Origin: DATBDN01 sp036269895
Lineage (GTDB): Bacteria; Actinomycetota; Thermoleophilia; Solirubrobacterales; Thermoleophilaceae
Direction of reading: 5' to 3'
Length of the DNA: 21,952 bases
Assembly (NCBI GenBank): GCA_036269895.1
Contig: DATBDN010000007.1
Location: forward strand, 1-21,952
Shown: positions 13,221 to 20,760 of the stretch, piece by piece
Layout of the letters: every line of letters begins with the position of its first letter
Numbering within the stretch: the stretch's first letter is position 1
Translations under genes and position numbers: made by a program
Notes under the pieces: model-generated
Told to the model about the DNA's origin: nothing
Seen by the model: only the letters and a program-made list of their open reading frames with translations
Database searches by the model: none

Positions 13221-14017
13221 GCACGCGCATCCTGATCACGGGCGCGGCCAGCGGCATCGGCGAAGCCACGGCTGCGGCGCTGCGCCGGCGCGGTTGCAGC
13301 GTCGTGGGCGTCGACCTCAATCCGACCGACGGCGTGATCGCGTGCGACGTGCGCGACCAGGTGTCAGTCGATTCCGCCGTCGCGCAGGCGGTCGCCGAAC
13401 TCGGAGGTCTCGACGTCCTGATCAACTCGGCGGGCGTCGGCGACCCCCAGAGCGCAGCGGAGCGTCCGGGCGAGGACGCATTGCGCGTGATCGATGTCAA
13501 CCTTCTTGGCACCTGGCGGGTCACGGCGGCGGCGCTCGACGCGCTGCGTGCGGCGCATGGGCGCGTGATCAACATCTCCTCCGGTCTTGCCCATCTGACG
13601 ATCCCGCTCGCCACCGCGTACACGATGAGCAAGCGCGGCGTCGTGGCCTACTCGGACTCGCTGCGGCTAGAGATGGCCGGCGAGGTGTCCGTCACGACCG
13701 TCTACCCCGGCTACATCAGGACGCCCATTCACAACGCGTCGGCCGCGAAGGCCGTGCGCCTGGAGGGGGTGGTGCCGGCGGAGCCGCTCGAGGCGGCGGC
13801 TGCGACGCTCGTGAAGGCGGCGCTCAGCCCGCGTGCGTACCGCGACCTGGCGACCTCGCGCCAAGGTGCAGCGGGCTACGCGATGTTCAGGCGGATGCCG
13901 AGGAAGGCGCTCGACCGCCTGACCCTGAAGCGCCTACGCGCGAGCGCGGAGCGCGGCCACTTCGACGAGTCCGAGATGGCCGCCCCGCTGCGGAAGCGAT
14001 TGCTGCGCGGGGCTTAG
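13217..14017 (+). CDS. Short-chain dehydrogenase/reductase (SDR), coupled to the monooxygenase
   Basis: This is a 266-residue classical SDR. It has the cofactor motif TGAASGIG at 8-15, an acidic residue after beta-2 (VGVDLN, Asp33), which suggests NAD(H) preference, NSAG at 70-73, Asn95 in VNLLG, SS at 121-122, and the catalytic Tyr135/Lys139 of YTMSK. PGYIRTP follows, as usual. It probably interconverts an alcohol and a ketone, feeding or clearing the substrate of the coupled BVMO. The start ATG overlaps the BVMO stop by 4 nt. The C-terminal 60 residues are basic (KALDRLTLKRLRASAER), longer than the minimal SDR fold, perhaps for a partner or the membrane surface. Confidence 0.9.
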   Translation: MSTRILITGAASGIGEATAAALRRRGCSVVGVDLNPTDGVIACDVRDQVSVDSAVAQAVAELGGLDVLINSAGVGDPQSAAERPGEDALRVIDVNLLGTWRVTAAALDALRAAHGRVINISSGLAHLTIPLATAYTMSKRGVVAYSDSLRLEMAGEVSVTTVYPGYIRTPIHNASAAKAVRLEGVVPAEPLEAAAATLVKAALSPRAYRDLATSRQGAAGYAMFRRMPRKALDRLTLKRLRASAERGHFDESEMAAPLRKRLLRGA

Positions 14018-14068
14018 GCTTCAGCAGATCGCGGCCAACGTCGCCTACGAGCTCCTTCGGTTCCGCAC

Positions 14069-14095
14069 CCGGTCTGAGTCGTCAGCGCAGACCGG
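14069..14095. terminator. Perfect 8-bp inverted repeat around the amidohydrolase stop codon
   Basis: CCGGTCTG and CAGACCGG flank an 11-nt loop that contains the stop codon of the minus-strand amidohydrolase (14082-14084). It lies about 50 bp after the SDR stop, between convergent genes, and could act as a shared terminator or transcript-end hairpin. No U-tract is seen on either strand. Confidence 0.45.
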
Positions 14096-16403
14096 CGAGC
14101 CGTAGGAACTCGCGCTGGTGTTTCGCGGCGGCGCCGGATGTGACCGCAGCGAACCGCTTGCCGCGATGCCGGCCGCGGACGATGCGCTTGGACGCGCCGC
14201 GCACGCGCACGCCGCGACCGGTCCTCGCCACGAGCCCGACGGTGCCTGACGGTGTCAGGACCGCAATGACGTTGCCGTTGCTCTTGCCGGCGACGGTCCA
14301 GGTCCAGACGCGACCCTTGCGCCGCATTGGCTGGCCGGCGCGCATCAAGGTCGTGAGGTAGGACCGGCCCAGGCGGACGTTGCCGACCCCGCGGCGCGTG
14401 ACGGGCGCGTGCCGCGACCGCGTCGTCGGCCCGGGCACTCCCTGGGCCCGCTCCCACGTCTCCAGGTATGCCTCGGCGCCGCGCGCCATGGCGTTCACGA
14501 TCTGGTTGCCCGCCTGCATGCGCAGATCCTCGATCCAGTCGGGGTAGAGCCCGTAGTGTGCGACTCCGTCGACGTTGATGTCCCAGCTGCGCTCACCCGT
14601 CTTCTCCTTGTTCAGCGTGACCGCACCGTCGAAGGACTTGAACGGGTACTTCACCGGGTTCTTCGCGCCCAGGCGCGGTGCGCCCTGGGCGCCGAAGCCA
14701 TTCATGTCGGCCCCGTAGCCGAGCCCCCAGTAGAAGCGCTTGTCGCGCATCGCCTTCAGCGCCTGCCACTTCTTGACGAAGTCGCTCGAGTTGCCCGCGT
14801 ACGGCGCGATGAAGCCGCCGAGCTTGTAGATGCGCGGGTAGGCGTCAGGGGTCGACCAACTGTGGCTCGACACGACCCCCGGGTAGTGATGGGCCTCGAG
14901 CAGGTCGAGCGCCTGCTTGCGGGCCAGCACGCTCATGTGATCGGGGTCGAAGATCATCTTCTTCTCGATCATCCGCTCGATGAGGTACCGCCCCAAGTCG
15001 GTCAGCCCCCGCGTGTTGCAGTGCGGGCCCGGCCCGTAGACGGGCAGCTGGCCGCCCGGCGGCATCAGCCCGAGCACCGCGCCGGCCAGCGCGTCGTCGT
15101 TGTGCGTGAACACCGTGGGCTGTGTGTGGTCGGACTCGTCCGCCGGGCCCGTGCACGTCTTCATGTCCCAGAAGTGGTTCGACTCGAGCTTCTGCCCGCC
15201 GTTCACGGCCACCCCGGTGGTGCCGTTGTCACCCGCCACGCCGGTAAGGGCGTTGTCGAACTTGTTGACGATCTCCATGTCGCGCACGCCCATGGCGTAG
15301 ACCTGGTTGAGCTGATCGTCGATGTGCGCGCGGTCGCACTGCGGGACGTCGTTGACCTCCTTGCAGTCGAACAGACGCGAGTTCTCGATGCCGAGCACGA
15401 CGGCGAGCTTGCCCTCGTTGATGACCTTGCGCGCCTCGAAGGGGTCGCGGACGATCCGGAACCAGCCTTTGCCGGGCCCGCCGTACTGGGCGTCGATGTA
15501 GTCCTGCAGCTTGTAGGTGTCGCGCGCCTCGAGACGGATCGTGTTCATCTCGTCGCACGGATTGCGCTTGAGCGGGTAGACGTCGCAGAGCTTCCCGTTG
15601 TCGACAAGCAGGTTGACGTACATCCGCAGGCCGCCGCGCCATGCCCGCTCGACCCACTTCCAGTAGGTGTCCTCGTGCGTGAGCGAGTAGTAGGCGGGCC
15701 AGTCCTTGAAGGTGGGCCAGCCGACGGGGTCATGCGGCTTGCCGCCGAGGGCGATCTCCAGCGGCGAGACTCCTCCTGCTGCTCGGTGGTCGGGACAGTC
15801 GACGAGCGCATGCGTGATCCCGTAGCGGTCCCACGGCTTGCCGCAGTGCGCGTCACCGCCTAGGAACTCGAAGGCCATCATGTGGATGTGCGCGTCGACG
15901 ATGCCGCGCACGTCGCCGAACGAGTACCTCCCCTTCGAGGGGGTGCCAGTCGCCTCGGTGACGGCCTCAGGGAAGTCTGCGCAGCCGGCCGTCTTCGTGA
16001 ACGTGAAGAGGCCCGCCGATCCGAGCTCGACGAGTGCGAGCTTGCCGCCGCTCACGCCGAGCGCCTTGTCCTGCGCCGGCAGCACGATCTTGAAGGTCCC
16101 GCTGCCGGCGTCGTCGACGCGCCAGTCGCCGTCCGGGCCACCATCGGCCGCCCGTGTGAGCCCGCCATCGGTCGCCGCCAAGAGGCTGTCGTCTGCGCTC
16201 AGGAAGGTCTTGTTCCTGTCGTAGAACATGTACGAGCCGAGGTCGGTCGGCTTGAGGAAGAACGGCCCGTCGCTGACCGGGGAAGAAGCCGACTGCAGCG
16301 TCCAGCAGTCGTTCGCGAGCGCGTAGCGCGGATCGCTCGCGGCAAAAGCCGGTGACGCGCACAGCGCGACAACCAGGACGGTGAGGGCGGTGACATTGCG
16401 CAT
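14082..16403 (-). CDS. Secreted metal-dependent hydrolase (membrane dipeptidase/amidohydrolase-like) with extra N- and C-terminal domains
   Basis: From ATG 16403 this is a 773-residue secreted protein: a signal peptide (MRNVTALTVLVVALC, then SPAFA before ASDP), then a beta-rich module at about 24-145 (repeated Asp/Gly turns, possibly beta-trefoil-like). A catalytic domain with metal-site candidates follows: DAHIH at 170-174, Glu340 in VLGIEN, DHMS at 488-491, SSHSW at 512-516 and GADMNG (Asp567). This pattern is that of the amidohydrolase superfamily, closest in feel to renal/membrane dipeptidase (M19). At about 670-735 a basic module begins (RRGVGNVRLGRSYLTTL, RVWTW, GLVARTGRGVRVRG); it recalls short C-terminal domains of other actinobacterial surface proteins. 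The substrate is unknown. A longer in-frame start at 16553 is rejected because it puts the signal peptide internally. Confidence 0.8.
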   Translation of the reverse strand: MRNVTALTVLVVALCASPAFAASDPRYALANDCWTLQSASSPVSDGPFFLKPTDLGSYMFYDRNKTFLSADDSLLAATDGGLTRAADGGPDGDWRVDDAGSGTFKIVLPAQDKALGVSGGKLALVELGSAGLFTFTKTAGCADFPEAVTEATGTPSKGRYSFGDVRGIVDAHIHMMAFEFLGGDAHCGKPWDRYGITHALVDCPDHRAAGGVSPLEIALGGKPHDPVGWPTFKDWPAYYSLTHEDTYWKWVERAWRGGLRMYVNLLVDNGKLCDVYPLKRNPCDEMNTIRLEARDTYKLQDYIDAQYGGPGKGWFRIVRDPFEARKVINEGKLAVVLGIENSRLFDCKEVNDVPQCDRAHIDDQLNQVYAMGVRDMEIVNKFDNALTGVAGDNGTTGVAVNGGQKLESNHFWDMKTCTGPADESDHTQPTVFTHNDDALAGAVLGLMPPGGQLPVYGPGPHCNTRGLTDLGRYLIERMIEKKMIFDPDHMSVLARKQALDLLEAHHYPGVVSSHSWSTPDAYPRIYKLGGFIAPYAGNSSDFVKKWQALKAMRDKRFYWGLGYGADMNGFGAQGAPRLGAKNPVKYPFKSFDGAVTLNKEKTGERSWDINVDGVAHYGLYPDWIEDLRMQAGNQIVNAMARGAEAYLETWERAQGVPGPTTRSRHAPVTRRGVGNVRLGRSYLTTLMRAGQPMRRKGRVWTWTVAGKSNGNVIAVLTPSGTVGLVARTGRGVRVRGASKRIVRGRHRGKRFAAVTSGAAAKHQREFLRLAGLR

Positions 16404-16441
16404 CACAACGTCAACGTCCCCCACCGCCTGATTTTTCAGAC

Positions 16442-17248
16442 CTAGCCCGTGGCCGCCGGGCCCGTCGTCTGGACGTAGAACGGCTGGTCCACGAGTGTTC
16501 CGCTGCTCGTGTACGTGCGCACGATCAGCTGGATCCCCGTCGCGTTGTTGCACGCCGCGCCGGGCGCGCTGGTGGTCGTGTCAACCGACGTCTCGCCGGC
16601 CACGCCGTCGAGGTTCGCGGTGGCGGTCTGCGGCTGTGCCTTGAGGCCGGTGAAGCAGTACACACCCCCGGCCGTGTGGACGATGTTGGTGTCCGTCACG
16701 CCGCTCGTGCGGGTCGCGTCGGTCTTGCCGTCCGCGCTGACGCGCGCGTAGGCGCTGAACGCCCCGGTCTGCGCCGCCTTCACGATGTCGCTGGCGCTCA
16801 TGCCGTCGACCTGGTCGGCGTTCAGGCCGGTGGCCACGCTGTGCGCGTTGGTCGTGAACGGCTTCGCGTCGTTGGCGGTCTTGCCCGTCGGCGGGACTAC
16901 CTCGATCGACCCTCCGAGGAGGCTCTTCTGCGCCTGGAAGCGGAAGGCGCCGCCGCCACCCGTGTTCTTCGAGAGCAGGCAGAACTCCTTGCCGGCGGCA
17001 GAGCGACAGCCGTAGCGCGCGGCGCCGCCGTCACCGATGCGCAGGTTGGACTGCTGGGTGGCATACGTGCTGCTGTCCCCAAGCACGCGTGTGATCGCAG
17101 TGAACGTGGTGCGGCCGCCTGCGCGGACCGGATCGCCGTTGGCGGCAAATGCGAACGGCGAGACCAGCAGCGCGAGTATCAGCGACGACAAGACAAGGTA
17201 TTTGCCTTGTCCTGCAGGCAGGCGAAGGTGAGCGGTTAGACGCTTCAA
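16442..17248 (-). CDS. Small secreted protein with NADQVDG motif, function unknown
   Basis: From TTG 17248 this is a 268-residue secreted protein. It has a basic N-terminus (KRLTAHLRLPAGQGK), a hydrophobic segment at 17-35 and AFA before ANGDP as the cleavage site. The mature part is Gly/Thr/Ala-rich, with a short GLNADQVDGMSASDI motif at 141-155. This motif recurs in actinobacterial secreted and tail-fibre-like proteins, often around a structural turn. Four cysteines (81, 90, 198, 233) may form disulfides. TTG is chosen because GGGGG lies 8 nt upstream and the signal peptide follows at once. The longer in-frame ATG at 17347 would translate through two palindromes. The amidohydrolase gene begins 38 bp downstream on the same strand. 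A CTGA-TTTT-TCAG mini-hairpin sits between them at 16428-16439. The function is not recognised. Confidence 0.7.
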   Translation of the reverse strand: MKRLTAHLRLPAGQGKYLVLSSLILALLVSPFAFAANGDPVRAGGRTTFTAITRVLGDSSTYATQQSNLRIGDGGAARYGCRSAAGKEFCLLSKNTGGGGAFRFQAQKSLLGGSIEVVPPTGKTANDAKPFTTNAHSVATGLNADQVDGMSASDIVKAAQTGAFSAYARVSADGKTDATRTSGVTDTNIVHTAGGVYCFTGLKAQPQTATANLDGVAGETSVDTTTSAPGAACNNATGIQLIVRTYTSSGTLVDQPFYVQTTGPAATG

Positions 17249-17268
17249 GAGCAATTCCCCCTGGCTCT

Positions 17269-17294
17269 GAATCGATTCGGCCCGAATTCGGGCC
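17269..17294. promoter_or_regulatory. Two abutting perfect palindromes upstream of the secreted-protein gene
   Basis: GAATCGATTC (17269-17278) is followed without a gap by GGCCCGAATTCGGGCC (17279-17294). Both are perfect palindromes. They lie 20-46 nt before the TTG start of the minus-strand gene, in its 5'-UTR or promoter. The second could form a 6-bp RNA stem with an AATT loop. Operator sites or a leader hairpin are both possible. Confidence 0.5.
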
Positions 17295-17334
17295 CCTCGA
17301 GCGCAGAACACGCCGAAGCGGGGAGGGTTGCGCG

Positions 17335-17363
17335 TTGACACATCCAAATTGGAGCCGTAGCGT
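17335..17363 (+). promoter_or_regulatory. Sigma70-type promoter facing no recognised gene
   Basis: TTGACA (17335-17340) and TAGCGT (17358-17363) are separated by exactly 17 bp. The -35 is a perfect consensus and the -10 fits TAnnnT. Predicted transcription would start near 17370 and run rightwards into the 3' end of the opposing glycosyltransferase. This is the best-looking housekeeping promoter I find in the window. Confidence 0.5.
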
Positions 17364-17451
17364 CCCCGATTCGGTAGGCTGGCCTACTCAAAAGGGGGTA
17401 CATGTGATCCGGCCCCGCCCCATCGCGGCCACCGGATTCCAACGGCTGGTA

Positions 17452-17488
17452 CGGCAGCCGCCATGCGCACCGCTACGGCAAGCTGCCG
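17452..17488. terminator. Inverted repeat after the glycosyltransferase stop
   Basis: CGGCAGC (17452-17458) and GCTGCCG (17482-17488) form a 7-bp stem around a 23-nt loop, starting about 20 bp after the minus-strand glycosyltransferase stop. There is no U-tract, so it would be weak as an intrinsic terminator. It is equally downstream of the plus-strand promoter at 17335. Confidence 0.3.
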
Positions 17489-17508
17489 GCCCACTGGAGG
17501 TTTCACGA

Positions 17509-18720
17509 TCAAGTAGCCCGAGCGACGGATCCGGCCGCGACGAGTTCGTCGTAGACCTGCGCCGTCTCGCGCGCCACCTCAGCCCAGTCGAACTTGAGCA
17601 CGTGCTCGCGCGCCTCCGCGACGAGCCGCTCGCGCAACTCTTCATCGGTGAGCATCTTCTCGATCATGCGCGCGAGCGAGCGCGGATCGCGAGCGCGGAA
17701 GCGAAGGCCCGCGGTGCCGTCCTCCGGAACCACCTCGCGCAGGCCGCCCGTGTCCGCCACGAGCGTCAGGCAGCCTGATGCCATCGCCTCCAGGGCGACG
17801 AGGCCGAACGGCTCGTAGATCGAGGGGATCACGCACAGATCGGCTACGCGGTAGAGCGAGTGCAGCGTGTCGTCGCCAGTCCAGCCGATGAAAGCACCGC
17901 GCCTCGTCAGCCCCAGCTCGCGCGCCTGATCCTTGAGGTCCGCCTCGGCCGTCCCCGTGCCGCAAACGACGAAGCGGACGTTGCCGAGCTGCTTGATCGT
18001 CTGCGGCAGCGCCTCGAGCGCCAGATGAAAGCCCTTCTCGTAGACCAGCCGCCCCACCAGCAGGATCAGCCGCTCGCCGGGCGCCGCGTAACGCGCTCGC
18101 AGCTGCTCGAGGTCGACCGCCTCGATCGGCTCGAGGTCGAGGGGATCGATGCCATTCGGGATCGTCGTGATCTTGCGCTTGGCGACCCGGAAGACCTGGT
18201 TCACGTGCCCGCGCACGAAGTCGGAGCACGTGATCACGCGATCGGCGGTGCGGACCATGCGGCGCTCGACGCGGTGGATGTAGGACTGCGGATGCTTGCG
18301 CACCCACCCTTGGTGGCGCCCGTGTTCGGTCGCGTGGACGGTCACGAGCCACGGCGTGCCGAAGCGCTCCTTCAGTTGCTCGGCGGCCGAAGCGACGAGC
18401 CAGTCATGCGAGTGGACGAGATCGAACTCGATCCGCTCGCCAAGACGCTCGCCGGCAGCAGCGAGGTCGCTGTTCATGTCGCCGACCCACGCGATGAACG
18501 CGTTCAGGTCGTCCTTCGGGAAGTCGGGCTCGGCCACGCGATGGACGATCACGCCGTGACGGTTCTCTTCGGGCGGCCGATTGCCGCCGCCGCGTGTGAG
18601 GACGTGAACCTCGGCGCCCTGGCTGACAAGCCCCTCGGCAAGCTTGCGGACATGGCGCGCAAGGCCGCCCTCGACGATAGGCGGGTACTCCCACGAGAGG
18701 ATGAGGACGCGCTGCCCCAA
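17509..18720 (-). CDS. GT4-family glycosyltransferase, probably glycogen/alpha-glucan synthase-like
   Basis: This is a 403-residue GT-B glycosyltransferase of family GT4. The N-terminal domain starts with VLILSWEYPPIVEGGLARHV (Gly-rich loop at 17-20) and has VHSHDW (102-107). The C-terminal nucleotide-sugar domain has LVGRLVYEKG (221-230) and the E-x7-E signature EPFGLVALE (Glu303, Glu311). It probably transfers glucose from a nucleotide donor onto a glucan or small acceptor. The starting point WEYPPxxxGGL and the neighbouring treY and glgX genes favour an alpha-glucan role, but other GT4 substrates cannot be excluded. It starts with TTG 18720, 12 bp after the treY stop, and no better start lies downstream before the conserved ILSWEYPP. 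It is likely the last gene of the glgX-treY operon. Confidence 0.82.
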   Translation of the reverse strand: MGQRVLILSWEYPPIVEGGLARHVRKLAEGLVSQGAEVHVLTRGGGNRPPEENRHGVIVHRVAEPDFPKDDLNAFIAWVGDMNSDLAAAGERLGERIEFDLVHSHDWLVASAAEQLKERFGTPWLVTVHATEHGRHQGWVRKHPQSYIHRVERRMVRTADRVITCSDFVRGHVNQVFRVAKRKITTIPNGIDPLDLEPIEAVDLEQLRARYAAPGERLILLVGRLVYEKGFHLALEALPQTIKQLGNVRFVVCGTGTAEADLKDQARELGLTRRGAFIGWTGDDTLHSLYRVADLCVIPSIYEPFGLVALEAMASGCLTLVADTGGLREVVPEDGTAGLRFRARDPRSLARMIEKMLTDEELRERLVAEAREHVLKFDWAEVARETAQVYDELVAAGSVARAT

Positions 18721-18732
18721 GGGCGGCGGAGG

Positions 18733-20760
18733 CTACCGCTCCAGGAGCGCGATGCCGCGGTCGTCGAGCAGGTCGGCCAGCCGGATTCGGCCGGACAGCT
18801 CGACCTCGCGTCCGCGGACAACGTCCTTCCAGGTCCCCGCGGGCGCATCGATCAGGGTGTCGGCTCCGCCCGGGAAGACCTCGGCGGCGACGAGCACGTT
18901 GCCGCCGCGCATGTAGGCAATGGCTCGTTCGCCGGCTTCGATCGGCTCGTAACTGCCCGCGAAGCCGTCGAGCCGGCGCTTTCGGAGGTCGAGCGCCGCT
19001 ACCACCAGGCGCAGCTTTCGCGTGTCCGAGTCGTCGGGTGCGGAGCCGTCCTTCACGGCCGCCAGCAGCTCGCGGCGACGCTGCCAGTCGACCGGACGCC
19101 GGTTGTCCGGGTCCACCAGCGACAACGACACGAGCTCGTCGCCCTGGTAGATGTCCGCCACGCCCGGCGCCGTCAGCTTTATCAGCAGCTGCGCGAGCGA
19201 CGCGCGCTCGCCGGCATCGGCGACGCGGGCCGCGAAGTCGTCGAACGAATCCATGAACGGCCGGTGGTCGTAGAGGCCGCGGCAGAACGCCTTGACGCGG
19301 TGCTCCCAGTCGTGGTTCTGGTCGACCCAGTCGGTGTTGCGCTTCGCTTCACGCAGCGCCTTCTCCATGTATGCCTCGAGCCGTTCGGGCTCGATCGGCC
19401 AAGCCGCAATCAGGTTCTGGTAGATGAAGTACTCCTCGACGGGGTCCGGCGCTCCGCTCGAGCGCAGCGGCCCGTTCACGTCGAACCAGCGCCGGACGTG
19501 CGCCGCCCACTCCTCGCCCATCCCCGCCAGCGCGCCGACACGTGCGCGCGCGTCGCCCGAGCGCTTCGTGTCGTGTGTTTGCGTGACGAGCAGATTGAGC
19601 GGGTGGGCGGCCAGGCGCTTGGCGTTCGCGCCATGGAAACGGTCGACGGAGATGCCGAAGCGCGACGGGTCGCCGCCCACCTCGTTGAGCGCCACCAGGC
19701 GCGCGTAGCGATAGAAGGCGGTGTCCTCCACGCCCTTCGCCATCACCGGCGGCGTCGTCTGCTGGAAACGGATGACGAAGGCGGGCGGCGCCGGCTCATC
19801 GAGCGTGAGCATTCGCGCGAGCCCCTCGGGCATTCGCGCTTCGGCGATCGCTTCACGGTCCTGGTCGGCGACCTTGCCCGCGGTCGGATCGACGTAGGTC
19901 CGGTACACGGGTAGTGATGAGAGGGCTTGCTCGAGCCCTTCGATGCCAGGGGCTTCGCGGGCGAGCCGCTCGACGTCTGGCCGGAACGTGCCCGACGCCT
20001 GCTCGAGCTTCGCCTCGAACGCATAGTCGGCGAATGGCCGCGCGTCGCCGGCAAGCTCCTGCCACAGGGCGTCGAGCGCGGCCTCTCCATCAGGGTCCAC
20101 GAACAGCGCCGCCAAGTCGTTGAGGAACTCGTAGCCGACCGTGCCGTCGACCGGCCAGTCGTCGCGCAGCCTCTCGCCGGGGTCGAGGATCTTCTCGACC
20201 CATGCGTGCTCCACGCCCTCGCGCCGCAGGCGTGCGAGGTACCCGGCGGGATCCGCGAGACCGTCCGGATGGTCGATGCGCAGGCCGTCGACCGTCCCCT
20301 CGTGCACCAGCGCCAGCGCCAGCTTGTGCGTCTCGGCGAACACGTCCGGATCCTCTTGGCGCACGCCGGCCAGATGGTCGATGTCGAAGAAGCGCCGGTG
20401 ACGGCCGGTGGCCGGGTCGATGTCGAAGAACTTCGTGCGTAGCGACTCGTCGGCCCAGTAGCGGTTGTCGTCGTCCACCGCCATGTGGTTCGGCACGATG
20501 TCGAGCACGATCCCTAGGCCGGCGTCGTGAGCGGCGGCAGCGAGCGCCCGGAACTCCTGCTCGCCGCCGAACTCCTCGGAGATCGACGTAGGGTCGATCA
20601 CGTCGTATCCGTGCGTCGATCCTTTCCGCGCCTGAAACGACGGCGGCAGGTACAGGTGCGACACGCCCAGCCCGGCCAGGTATGGCACGAGCGCACGCGC
20701 TTCGGCAAAGCCGAAGTGCTCGTTGAACATGAGCCGGTAGGTCGCGCGGAAATCCGTCAC
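18733..20760 (-). CDS. treY: Maltooligosyl trehalose synthase
   Basis: This is a 675-residue GH13 enzyme that converts the reducing-end maltose unit of a maltooligosaccharide into a trehalosyl (alpha,alpha-1,1) end, the first step of the TreY-TreZ trehalose pathway. Visible landmarks are FRATYRLMFNEHFGF (4-18), STHGYDV (48-54), IVLDIVPNHMA (84-94), DGLRIDHPDGLADP with the nucleophile Asp163, WVEKIL with the acid/base Glu189, KGVEDTAFYRY (342-352) and THDTKRSGDARAR with Asp397. In relatives I remember, this last motif usually reads RSED, so the Gly after Ser is a small variation. The length is at the short end for the family. GTG 20760 overlaps the glgX stop (GTGA), giving translational coupling. 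The glycosyltransferase follows 12 bp later. Confidence 0.93.
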   Translation of the reverse strand: MTDFRATYRLMFNEHFGFAEARALVPYLAGLGVSHLYLPPSFQARKGSTHGYDVIDPTSISEEFGGEQEFRALAAAAHDAGLGIVLDIVPNHMAVDDDNRYWADESLRTKFFDIDPATGRHRRFFDIDHLAGVRQEDPDVFAETHKLALALVHEGTVDGLRIDHPDGLADPAGYLARLRREGVEHAWVEKILDPGERLRDDWPVDGTVGYEFLNDLAALFVDPDGEAALDALWQELAGDARPFADYAFEAKLEQASGTFRPDVERLAREAPGIEGLEQALSSLPVYRTYVDPTAGKVADQDREAIAEARMPEGLARMLTLDEPAPPAFVIRFQQTTPPVMAKGVEDTAFYRYARLVALNEVGGDPSRFGISVDRFHGANAKRLAAHPLNLLVTQTHDTKRSGDARARVGALAGMGEEWAAHVRRWFDVNGPLRSSGAPDPVEEYFIYQNLIAAWPIEPERLEAYMEKALREAKRNTDWVDQNHDWEHRVKAFCRGLYDHRPFMDSFDDFAARVADAGERASLAQLLIKLTAPGVADIYQGDELVSLSLVDPDNRRPVDWQRRRELLAAVKDGSAPDDSDTRKLRLVVAALDLRKRRLDGFAGSYEPIEAGERAIAYMRGGNVLVAAEVFPGGADTLIDAPAGTWKDVVRGREVELSGRIRLADLLDDRGIALLER

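Larger units (their letters stand above)
17249..17508. other. 260-bp intergenic region with palindromes, an orphan promoter and a hairpin
   Basis: This is the longest gap in the window. From left to right it holds the GGGGG ribosome-binding site of the secreted-protein gene, two abutting palindromes (17269-17294), a plus-strand promoter (17335-17363), a short ATG-TGA (17402-17407) preceded by GGGGG, and a 7-bp inverted repeat CGGCAGC/GCTGCCG (17452-17458 and 17482-17488) that may end glycosyltransferase transcripts. I see no coding sequence that I would support here. Confidence 0.6.

Noticed and set aside
14409..15863. A 484-codon plus-strand open frame, antisense to the secreted amidohydrolase.
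   Set aside because: Val/Arg/Leu/Asp-biased composition of an antisense shadow and no known motif; the opposite strand has the signal peptide and metal-site motifs.
16404..16553. Longer start for the amidohydrolase at 16553.
   Set aside because: It overlaps the end of the upstream gene, has a polar non-protein-like leader and buries the signal peptide.
17402..17520. Plus-strand frame with PDSNGWY followed by HWRFHD, reminiscent of secreted beta-domain repeats, as a pseudogene fragment.
   Set aside because: Only two short similarities, a stop just before it, and no extension on either side; chance is likely.
17860..19914. A 684-codon open frame on plus, antisense to treY and the glycosyltransferase.
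   Set aside because: It is the usual antisense shadow in high-GC DNA. Its translation is low in recognisable motifs, while the minus strand encodes complete TreY and GT4 signatures.
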